From: Beta vulgaris subsp. vulgaris
Lineage: Eukaryota > Streptophyta > Magnoliopsida > Caryophyllales > Amaranthaceae
Assembly (NCBI RefSeq): GCF_026745355.1
Contig: NC_079202.1
Span: 33,727,508 to 33,791,507, forward strand
DNA: 64,000 bases
Direction: 5' to 3'
Made by a program: the position numbers and the translations under genes. The notes beneath the pieces were generated by a model. It saw only the letters and a list, made by a program, of their open reading frames with translations, was not told the DNA's origin and ran no database searches. Positions 44,628-53,821 of the stretch are shown here, in pieces (within the stretch, counting starts at the first letter, position 1; every line of letters starts with the position of its first letter).

Positions 44628-47094
44628 TGTAATCCCCCACAATTTTAAAGAATTTTCATAAATATATTAAAGTATTTATGTAGTTATATTTAAATCCAAA
44701 TGAGTTTGGAAAATGATTTGACTTTTAAAAAGGGTTGACTATTTTAAAAGTCAACTAAAAATATTTTTCATAGCTTAATAAAATTTGTAATGTTTTAATT
44801 AAGCATGTTTTAATAAGAGTTTTAATTATTAAAAGCATATTTGAAAAGAAGCTTAATGGAATCGAAAGCCCAAAAGTGATAAAAAGGGAAAGGTATTTGA
44901 TGACTAAAGTCCTAATAGCCCATCTTATTAGTCATCAAAGTTTTATTATTAAATCTCTTTTCCTAAGCCCAAAAGGAAAGCTCTATTTAAATATCCAAAA
45001 ACCCAAATTTTACCCTACACACTTTATTTCTCTCTCCTCTTCCACTGATTCTCTCCTCTCTCACTCGCGCTTCTTCCTTTCTCTCTCTTCTCCTTTGTGC
45101 GCATTCTTATTTCTCTCAAAAGTTGTTTTTCTTCTTCAAGTAACGTTTCTTGTTGAACAAGAAACGTCACAAACTTTTTTGAGCCGAAAATCCGCTCCGC
45201 GCTGCTCCTTGCTGCTGTGCTGTCCGGGCCTTCCTCTTCTCCTTGTGTTGGTTGTTTTCTTTTCTTCTCTTCTAAGATTCCATATAAAGTTAGTTTTTAT
45301 ATTATTTTATTATTTATTAGCATGTTTAGATTTAAATTATTGTTTTATTATGCAATATAATTTCGGTTATCATATTATATAAGATAATAATTTCAGATTA
45401 TATATTATTATTTTAGTTTTTATCATGAAATATAGTTTTTTAGGGTTTTAATCACTAGAAACTATATTTATAAAGTATAAATATGAGATTTGGTTAGATA
45501 TAATTTTATTGTATTAAATATATTTTCAGAAGATTTATAAATTTTATAATGCTGTAATTCAGAAATAAGTATTTTAAGGTTTTAAATGATTTTTAATCAC
45601 TAGAATAGTTGTACTATACTAGGGATTAAAAATAACGAAAGTTTGTACTAAAAACGATTTTAAAACACGTTTAAGGGTTTGGACGTTTTTAAAGTTGCTG
45701 TAAATTTTTAGTTCAAGTATTTATTCATTATTTTATTTTCTAGGCGGAGTTTCATAGTAGGAGACTTTTAGCAGTAAAAGTGGCCTACAGATTGTTTATA
45801 CAAGGTACGTACATGTCTACGTGCTATATGATTTAGAACATGCCTTAAGGATGTTATTTTATTAGTATCATGTATAGGACTCTATTTGTTCATATATATG
45901 ATTTACTGGAATTGTTTTACATGTTATTTGCCTGTGTGCTACATGTAAACTAGAAGTATTTATGAGTATAGATGTTTGTATGGAAGTTTGATGCAAGCAG
46001 ATAAGTCAAGTTTATGTATTAATTCGTGAGTGAATTAATGTAAGTAGATTGAATCATGTTTACATGATTCTTGAGTATTATTATTATCTTATAAGAACCG
46101 TGGATCTTATTTGGTAAGTAAAGTTATACCTATATAAAGGTAAGTTTATTGTTGGCTAGGTTCAACAAGCAAGTTAGTAAAGATAAAAAGAAGTTAAAGG
46201 AGTCTTGATTGATAAGTTGTGATCACTTGTTAATCCAAAGATAAAAAGAGTTTCTGTTATGATGTTTGAGTATTAGTTATGTTTCTTGTTTGTTGTGTCA
46301 ACACAAGTAATAAAATATATTTAAGTAAAGTGAAACGAGAATAGTTATAGACTTTAGACTGGTGCACGTCTAGAGTTGGACACTAAGGGTTGGAGTACAT
46401 GGTGGTAGCCCATGGCTTTACTAGGATTGGATTGATCACCATTCCTCATTAGTTAAAGGTTCCTCGATATCGCAGGTCATTTTGGAATATGTGGTAGCTC
46501 CCGTATTTCCTATTTTCAGGTTAGACAACTCGTCCAATAACTATTCATTTAAAGAAAGAAATAAAGTTTAGAGTCTAGTTCAGTAAGAGTTGACTGCAGA
46601 TTATTATATGTTTATTATTGTTTATTCCTGCATGTTATTTTGTAGTATCATGTTTAGGATTATGTATGTCTGATATGTAGTACTCAGCTTTGCTGATTAC
46701 GTGCTTGTTGTGTTTGTGATCATGGCTTTGCCAATTGATCCTGTGGTGATCCTTCGGGGGAGCAGAGTTGAGACGACATTGATATTTCAAGTTCGCAGAT
46801 GCATCTCATTGGGAATCTGGAATGGAGAGACTCTTGTATTACTAGTAGCATTTAAGTTGTTTTCATAGGAGCTTACGTTTTCAGACATTAGTTCGTTTTA
46901 AGTTGGTGTGTTTACTTCTAACAATTGTTATTGATTTCATAAGTTTTAATAAAGTTGATTTTTAATAAGTTATTTTCCGCTGCAAAATTCTAAGTAAGCC
47001 GAAACGTTATCACACGGGCGATAATGCCTGGGTAATTCTCTAAGGGTTATTATAAAAGTATTTTCTTGAAAAAGAGAATTATTGGGGTGTTACA
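44628..47094 (+). repeat. 3' LTR of Tekay-2
   Basis: At 2467 bp it is about 43 bp shorter than its pair because of many one- to few-base losses. It ends GGGGTGTTACA and is followed by ATTGC. The frame at 44876-45382 spans the same leader region as in the left LTR and is not considered a gene. Confidence 0.9.
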
Positions 47095-47390
47095 ATTGCA
47101 CAATCCAAATGGCATCTTACGATATATGCGTAGGTGCCATACGGGCAAGTAAATGTTGTCTTCTCTTGGTCATCTGGGTGGATGGGAATTTGGAAGAAAC
47201 CCGAATAACCATCAAGATAACAAAAATACTTGTGAGTGGCTAACCGTTCCAACATTTGATCAATGAAGGGAAGGGGAAAGTGATCCTTCTTGGTGGATGT
47301 ATTTAGCCTATGATAGTCTATACACATCCTCCATCCGGTCACGGGTCTAGTAGGGATGAGTTCATTTTTATCATTCTTTACAACCATCAT
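47079..47390 (-). pseudogene. Athila reverse transcriptase, first part (up to Tekay-2 insertion)
   Basis: The minus strand encodes WRMCIDYHRLNTSTKKDHFPL, PFIDQMLERLATHKYFCYLDG (first Asp) and IHPDDQEKTTFTCPYGTYAY. A two-base duplication (ATAT) then shifts the frame, after which RKMPFGLCN is read right up to the insertion at 47100. The codon for the residue after CN is completed at 35806 on the other side of Tekay-2. A frameshift near 47390 separates it from the upstream part. Confidence 0.9.
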
Positions 47391-48516
47391 CCCCTCCCTT
47401 TTTAAGGACTACTTGCACCGGTGCCACCCACCTACTATTCGAAATAGAGTAGATGATAACGGCGGCAAGTAGTTTAAGAACCTCTTTTTTAACAACCCCA
47501 AGCATTGGAGGGTTCAACCTCCTTTGACGCTCAATCGATGGTTTAGCGTCATCCTCCAATAAAATGCGGTGCATGCAAAGCATTGGGCTTATTCCTTTCA
47601 AATCGTTAATTTCATAACACAAAGCCTTAAGATGCACCCGCAATACATCCAACAATCTAGAGGTTTCACCTTCATTCAGCGAAGCATTGACAATCACGAG
47701 GAAGGTGGAAAAGGGACCAAGAAATTCATACCTCAAGTTCGAAGGTAGAGGTTTCAATTCTACGCTAGGAACTTCCTTACCATTTGATTTCTCCTCGATC
47801 ATGTCCTCTTCCCCAATCACAAGGTGAACCTCCTTTTCTCTTTCTTCTTCTTCAATTGTGGGAGTAGAGTCGAGGTACTCCTCTATTGCATTTACTTCTT
47901 TGATCTTCTCATTTCCCTGCTCATTTCTCAATAAAGCATACTCAAGTGGATCATTAGTGTTATGCATATGCTCATACATGGATTCATGAATGACGTAATC
48001 AATAGTATCTATACGCATACAATCATGCATAGAGGATGGACATTTCATAGGTTGGCTTAATTGAAATTCCACTTTTTCGTCACCAACAACCAAGGACAAC
48101 TTACCATTTTGCACATCAATGAGTGCCCCCGCCATGGCCAAGAAAGGCCGACCTAGGATTATTGGGACATTCAAGTCCTCTTCCATATCAAGCACAATGA
48201 AATCGACCGCGATGAAGAGTTTTCCCACTCTAAGTGGGACATCCTCTAGCTTTCCCATGGGCATCTTAACCGAGCGATCGGCTAATTGAAGAGAAATGTT
48301 AGTCGGTTTTAATGCACCTAGGTTCAATCTTTTGCACATTGAGAGGGACATCAAACTAATGCTAGCACCTAGATCACATAAAGCACGATCAATTATCATA
48401 TCATTAATAGCACATGGAATCGAAAAACTATTGGGGTCCTTGAGTTTTGCAGGCAATATGTTTTGAATTATGGCACTACAAGTCTCTGGTATGTTTATCG
48501 TATCTACAAAGTCCAC
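47371..48516 (-). pseudogene. Athila protease and RT linker
   Basis: A 381-codon frame holds ALCDLGASISLMSLSM (active-site D-L-G-A-S, near residue 48) and VPIILGRPFLAMAGALIDV. A long acidic linker follows (about residues 200-240), then LKPLPSNLRYEFLG, which starts the RT region, ending in SRWVAPVQVVLKKGG. The frame shifts at its end. The stop just before it (48517-48519) separates it from gag. Confidence 0.85.
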
Positions 48517-48522
48517 ATTACG

Positions 48523-50614
48523 CTAGTTACTCAAGATGTCCTTGAGAAACTTAGCGTATGTGGGCATTTGTTTGATCACATCGGTGAAAGGGATGTTAAC
48601 ATAGAGTTTTATCAAGACTTCTAAAAATTTAGCAAATTGCTCATCAAGTCTCGCCCCGGCAAATCTCCCGGGGTACGGAAGCCTTGCCATATGCAATGGT
48701 GATCCACTATTTTCTTTTTCCTTACCCATGTTCTTTGGTTGATTTTCATTTTCCGTCGCAACTTGTTGAGATTTATCATGTTCATCTAATTCATCATCAT
48801 GGCCTTTAACAATTTGTGGCGATAGGGTCTCACTAGACTCACCCACCTCTTCGACTCGGACTTCCCCTAGACTCTTCCCACTACGCGTGACAATGGCATT
48901 GGCATGCTCTCTAGGGTCTACGCCTTGACTAGGCAAAGAGTTACTAGACTTTTCCTTGAGAGCGCTAATAAGTTGAGTTATTTGCGTTTCCATCATTTTA
49001 TTGTGGGTTTGCAATTGCTTATACCCTTCCTCCAATTCATTGTTCTTTCTGCTTTCGGCATTAATGAATGCCTCCATGGTTAGTTCAAGACTTGACTTTG
49101 GAGGAGGGGAAGCCTGCAATTGAAGACGTGGTGCTTGCGAAATAGGAGCAAGATTAGGCCTAAACCCCCCATTAAAATCTGGTGGAGTATTATTAGAGGA
49201 GTAAAATTGGCCTTAATTTTGAAACCTATTCACATTTTGGGAATTTCCTTGGTTAGGGACGAAATTGTTTTGACCTTGACCTCGATTCACGAAATTATTG
49301 TGACCTTGATTTTGAACAGCTCTTTGACCTTGACCTTGGGTTTGACCTCCCCTCCAACCAAACGCGGGGTGATGCTTCCATCCTTCATTATAAGTGTTGG
49401 AGTAGGGGTCAAAATTAGGACCATGTACATTATTCATAGCATTCACTTGTTCCATAGATGGGGTGGGGGAACAAGGATCATTGATCAACAAATAGCAATC
49501 GGAAGGAGCATGATCATTGTTTCCACACAACTCACATGAATTGAGTTGCATGGGCATATTGTTATGAGAAGAACTTGATGCATGCATGTGTTGGGGAGGG
49601 GATGTAAATTGTGCATCAAGCCTAGATGAGAGTGCATCAAACTTGAAATTTAACCTATTAATTGCATTAACATCATACCTCCCCCCTTTTGTAGGGGTCT
49701 CTCGTTCTCCTTTGCTCCAATCGGCATAGTTTTGGACGACATCCTCAATTGTTCGGAGGGCTTCCGTAGGTTGTTTCTTCATTATGGGTCCCCCCGATGC
49801 CCGCATCGAGGCACAATCTGTTCTGTTTTGAAAGCCCCTTATAGAATGTGTGTAGGAGTATCCAATCATCCATTATCCCATGATGGGGACAATCTTCCAT
49901 TAAGCTCTTGAACCTCTCCCATGCCTCAAAGAGAGTTTCATCTCTTACCTCATCAAAGCTAGCAAGCCTTAACCTTAATTCGTCCGTCTTCTCAAGAGGA
50001 ATAAACTTTGATAGGAAAGTCAATGTGACTTGGTCCCAAGTAGTCAATGAATTCGGGGGCAACTTATCAAGCCAATCCAATGCCTTCCCGGTGAGAAAAA
50101 ACTTGAATAAACTCATTCGGATGAACTCCGGTGTAACTCCATTTACCTTCACGGTGTTGCAATATCGCAAGAATTGTCGGAGATGGGCCCGGGGATTTTC
50201 ATGTTTAGCTCCAGAAAATTGGTGACCTTCAATAAGACCGATGAGGTTGGCCTTGAACTCGTAGTTGTTAGCCTCGGTGGTGGGAGTAGCAATCCCGCTC
50301 ACATCCTCATATGGTGGTGGGGCACCAAAATCCCTCAATGTTCTGTTTTCTGCCATTCCAAACGGATTTGTGAAGTCCTCGGGCACACTAGACCTCGGTG
50401 AATCTAATGGAGTGTTACTACTACTTGATTTGAGTGAGTTGAGGGTTTCGTGCACCGAATCCTGCCTAGGACCCCTTTGGGAGCTGCTTGAACCTGATGT
50501 ATTAGTTATCGCTCTTCTTCCTCTTCGGATAGCCTTCACGGTTCTTTCAAGCTCAGTGTCAAAAGGTAGAAGTGGTAGAACTCTATCACTGCGCCTTAGC
50601 ATACAACAAAACAA
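48523..50614 (-). pseudogene. Athila gag
   Basis: Three frames on the minus strand make up gag. In 50614-49745 the capsid words are LIEGHQFSGAKHENPRAHL, MSLFKFFLTGKALDWLDKL, TWDQVTLTFLSKFIP, and ETLFEAWERFKSLMEDCPHHGI. After a one-base insertion near 49797, 49869-49213 continues with a perfect CCHC knuckle (CELCGNNDHAPSDC, 49536-49495) and a Gly/Gln/Asn-rich tail. A TAA at about 49213, where CAA is expected, and then a third frame, 49119-48523, lead to LPYPGRFAGARLDEQFAKFLE, a conserved word of the Athila gag-protease region. All features are typical of Athila. Confidence 0.9.
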
Positions 50615-50730
50615 CTAGAGTGGAGATTAGTTTCCGTTAGTAAAAAAATATAAAATAAAATAAAATAAAATAAGAAAACAATGAGTTAGTCTCATAAATT
50701 TCTCAAAAGACTCAATTCTTAAACGCCATT

Positions 50731-50747
50731 CCCCGGCAACGGCGCCA
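50731..50747 (-). other. Athila primer binding site (tRNA-Asp)
   Basis: The minus strand reads TGGCGCCGTTGCCGGGG, complementary to the 3' end of plant tRNA-Asp, three bases after the LTR. This primer is usual for Athila. Confidence 0.9.
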
Positions 50748-50750
50748 TTT

Positions 50751-52418
50751 TGACATAGTGCGAATTCTAATGTCATTGCACAATTTGCTCAATCAAAACC
50801 TAACTAACCAAATAACAAGTATGGGGCAAGTAAGGATCGTATCCATAGGGAATGACTTTGAGACACCGAAATTTGCAAAACAGCTACAAGCTAACTTGAT
50901 CAATAATTTGGGTTTGTTAACTAGGACTACAACGATTAATAAAATCAAGAAATTACCAAGAGGGAAAAACGTTAGGGTAGACAGGATCCAACACCTACCA
51001 AGCCAATGAGTCAACCAAGTTCGGGTGAAAAAGTGACAGTTCGGGGTAATCTATGAGATACTTGAGAAGTCTTCTCTCGAAGCACAAATCAACGATGCAT
51101 AAACCAAATAGCTATCTAGAACAAGAAAGTATAACTCAAGGAAGGGAAGGGGATTTTACTCATTAAGTCTCTCGATCTTGTGAGAAGAATCAAGCACAAG
51201 CAATTGGGGTCTCCCTCCTACATTACTTTGACTAATGCATCCACAACCATGAATTAAACAACTAAACTCCAACTAACGATTTAATTAATCCAAAAATCCA
51301 AACGACGGCCTACAACCTAACTTCATCTCTCAATGCAAGATTAGGAGTAGTAGCATAAGCATCTTGTGGCCACCAAAACACACATGCAATTAACCAAAGC
51401 ATGAATAATCGTAGCTCAACCCGAATTCATCACAAAACACCCAATGTTATTCAACCCATGGCTTAGTTGGGTTTTCACCCAACCCTAACTAGAGAACTAC
51501 TCACACATCATATTTAAACTGAAATCAAAGCTTCTAAACACAATCATTAGCAACATGGAGTAAAACTTAGTTCAAATCAACATGCAACAAAAACAAAAAC
51601 AAAAATAACAACAAAATAAAGTAAGGGAGAGAGAGAGTATACTAATAAGCTTCAAAAGTAGAGATGAGAAACCGAAAATGCTTGAATAAATCTTCAAAGT
51701 TGAGCGACAAACTACTACTAGTAAGAGTTTTTAGGAGAGAGAAAATCTAGATCTAACAATGGAGGAGAGAGAGAGATAAAACTAAGGGGTAGAGAGTAAG
51801 AAGTTAAGAGTTAGAGGATTTTCCAGCCGCCTCAGATTACAAGCCAAAATCTCTTATATACCCCCTCCAAACCGTGCAAAACATACAACCCAAAAACACA
51901 ACTAAACAAAACGACGTAGTACAAAATGTCGAGCAGAGCAGACCCACACGGTCGTGTCAAAAGTGGCACGGTCGTGTGAGGTGGTGGCAGAGAGGTCAGG
52001 ACCAAATGTAGAGTTCCTGCCTCCAGAAATCCTCAGCAACACGGGCGTGTCGTATGTGACAGGACCGTGTACTCAGCAGCAGCACAAAAACACAGTATCA
52101 AGTCCACACGGTTGTGTGAAATGACCGTGTGGCTTGGAGCAGGGGCAAGCTTGCTTCATTTATTCAACTCAAAGCTTCGGGACATGGTCCATATTCCAAC
52201 AATCGTGCGCAAATCGAAGCCCGTGTAAGCATGACTCCATAGAAGATGACCTACAAAAACCAGACGAGACCAAGTGCAATAAACCACAACCAAAATAGCT
52301 AAAACACACATATACAAAAAACATGGTTAAAGTGGTTAAATATTGCAAAAACTAACAAAAATAAACTAAGAAAACTACGAAAACACTACCTAAAGAAGGT
52401 TCAAGAACCCACTTATTA
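50751..52418 (-). repeat. 5' LTR of the Athila element (full length)
   Basis: At 1668 bp, it retains the segment missing from the 3' LTR. That segment holds a minus-strand TATA box (GTATATAAGAG, about 51853-51862), GAGAG runs near 51760 and seven or more ACAC..GTGT palindromes or half-sites (51950-52135). On the plus strand it ends CACTTATTA, where the other LTR has CACTTATCA, so the LTR start is mutated TG to TA. GAATC follows. Confidence 0.88.
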
Positions 52419-52423
52419 GAATC

Positions 52424-52933
52424 CGAATTTGAAGACATGTTCATAAATAAGACGGTATGAAAGACGAGGAAAGATTTGTGGAAATACCTGGAAGAAGGAA
52501 ATTGAAGAGGGAATAAACCGGTATCTGCATGTACGTGAAAGCCGAAAGGAAAGATCCGATCAAAACCGCCAAGATGCAGCGGGTCAGCTTAGAGAGAGAA
52601 AGTCCATTATGAAATTCAGAGCGAATGAAGGATGAAGAGAAGTGAGGAATGGAGGTCAACCAAAGTGTATTTATTGAAAAATTCACGGTTTGGATTACGC
52701 GACTCTTCTTTTTCCCGCCCTTGATCACGCCACGTATTATGAAGCACAAAAACAGTTGTGAAGCAGCTTCTCATAATGAGCTTTGACAGTAGTCACGCGC
52801 CTCGAGGCGACGATTGGGATTCCCAGACACCGGTTAACCCTCCCACGCTATTTCATATCAGCTATGCCCATGACGGTTGAACATCGACTAAGCAGGATAC
52901 ATCTTTGCCAAACATACCGGCTTGGGGGATAGT
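52424..52933 (-). pseudogene. Start of the element A antisense gene, its upstream region and A's polypurine tract
   Basis: The minus-strand ATG at 52438-52436 begins MSSNS, which joins across the removed Athila to DSQNISRSP at 28389. The region upstream (52439-52900) shows a TATA-like AATAAATA near 52670 on the minus strand and no other gene. The 102-codon frame 52441-52749 is unsupported. On the plus strand CGGCTTGGGGGATAG (52918-52932) is the polypurine tract of element A. Confidence 0.65.
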
Positions 52934-53452
52934 TGTATGGGGGTTGACCAAGTTTCATACATGTCCACCTAGACCGATATGTATCGTCATAGTCAATACA
53001 CTCACTACAGAATCGTTGACTTCGTCATACTGGTTCCATTAGGATATCAAGACGGTATCCCTCCCTGGGCCATTATCCATGGGCCTGAGCTTGATCCAGT
53101 TTCTATCTAAATGCGCCTACGGGCCTAAAGATAAACATCAATAGTGGATAAAAGTATATCCCAAAGGAATATACCTAGTCCAACCAATAGGAACAGAGTC
53201 CTACTTGAACAATGACTCTTACCGGCTCCTATAAATACCCCGTTGATCTGAGTCATAAGGTACATTCACAAACACAATTATACTCTACTTGAGAGCTACC
53301 GGTTTACCCAATACTGACTTAGGCATCGGAGGGACGTTCCTCAGATCAACCCCCGAGGTTAGCTTACGTGTTCTCTTTTGTAGGAAATCGAACTGGCTTA
53401 TATACGAAGGACATATCGGTTCACACCCTACCGCTTATTCCATACTGGAACA
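52934..53452 (+). repeat. 3' LTR of element A
   Basis: It starts TGTATGGGGG just after the polypurine tract and ends GGAACA at 53452. Inside are TATAAATA at 53230-53237 and the Tat-type motif CTGACTTAGGCATCGGAGGG near 53318. The length is 519 bp. It points toward the helicase gene, whose ATG is 585 bp beyond the TATA box. The sequence after it is Helitron, so A inserted into an existing Helitron. Confidence 0.7.
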
Positions 53453-53597
53453 ATAGGGTTTGATCCCGAGACCTCAAGTGCATATACTAAAGTTCTAACC
53501 ACTAGGCTAAGTTGTATTTAGTGTTATTATCACAAAGTATTATATTAATAAATGAAATTTTTTCTTACCAGGGACATAGTCCGGGCGTAATAACTAG
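53453..53597 (+). mobile_element. Helitron 3' fragment with tRNA-type A and B boxes (boxes on minus strand)
   Basis: It is the reverse complement of part of the element at 56520-56782. It ends in a short GC hairpin and CTAG (53594-53597) followed by T. The 5' part is cut off by the LTR of element A. On the minus strand it carries an A box (TAGCCTAGTGG, 53509-53499) and a B box (GGATCAAACCC, 53466-53456), both fitting the RNA polymerase III consensus. Confidence 0.7.
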
Positions 53598-53780
53598 TTC
53601 GTTGACTAAATTTGGCTAATTTTACAAACAGAGTAGACTTGTTATCAGCCTAGTGGAAATTGCTAACTAGGGACCTCTAAAAAAAATTAAAAAAAATTCT
53701 GCTAACTTGGAAGGGGTGAGACCATGAGAATGAGATTATAGTGAGCTTGTGACTCTCTCTAGTCTCTACATGACTACATC

Positions 53781-53787
53781 TATATAG
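53781..53787 (+). promoter_or_regulatory. TATA-like box upstream of the helicase gene
   Basis: TATATAG lies 41 bp before the ATG at 53822. If used, the leader would be only about 10 bases, so the true promoter may lie elsewhere, possibly in the transposon DNA upstream. The 53598-53821 interval holds no other recognisable element. Confidence 0.3.
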
Positions 53788-53821
53788 AGGCTTTGAATCT
53801 CTAACCTGCAACTTAGAAGAT

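Larger units (their letters stand above)
35812..47094 (+). mobile_element. Tekay-2: complete Tekay/Del-type chromovirus nested in Athila RT
   Basis: LTRs at 35812-38321 and 44628-47094 frame a primer site, an extra ORF, gag, protease, RT, RNase H, integrase, chromodomain and polypurine tract, all on the plus strand. The target duplication ATTGC is perfect (35807-35811 and 47095-47099). It lies inside the Athila RT codons for the FGLCN-SPATF motif. The two LTRs differ by many short indels, mostly losses in the right copy, and the coding domains have numerous frameshifts. Confidence 0.92.
28390..52418 (-). mobile_element. Athila-type retrotransposon, complete, split by Tekay-2
   Basis: LTRs lie at 28390-29510 and 50751-52418, with perfect target duplication GAATC (28385-28389 and 52419-52423). 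Between them, on the minus strand, are a tRNA-Asp primer site, gag, protease, RT, RNase H, integrase and a third ORF of the Athila type. Tekay-2 interrupts the RT. Without it the element is about 12.7 kb, a usual size for Athila. It inserted into the start of the antisense gene of element A, six codons in. Confidence 0.92.
3120..53452 (+). mobile_element. Element A: Tat/Retand-type Ty3-gypsy element, multiply interrupted
   Basis: Its parts, in order, are a pol fragment (3125 to about 5495), a tandem-repeat 3' region (13635-15411), an antisense gene (25732-28389 plus 52424-52438), a polypurine tract (near 52918-52933) and a 3' LTR (52934-53452). The 5' LTR, gag, protease and most of the reverse transcriptase are absent from the window. 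Insertions splitting it are element B, a MULE, Tekay-1 and Athila with Tekay-2 inside. The Tekay-1 and Athila insertions have perfect 5-bp duplications, so the joins from the tandem repeats to the 3' LTR are well supported. That the pol fragment at 3125-5495 belongs to the same element is an inference from lineage and orientation. Confidence 0.65.

Noticed and set aside
49120..49539. 139-codon plus-strand ORF
   Set aside because: It is antisense to the Athila gag tail and low in complexity.
53453..53570. Stand-alone SINE suggested by A and B boxes
   Set aside because: The related copy at 56520-56782 has complete Helitron ends and target, and no poly-A tail or SINE-type duplication around the boxes. 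The boxes are treated as Helitron cargo.
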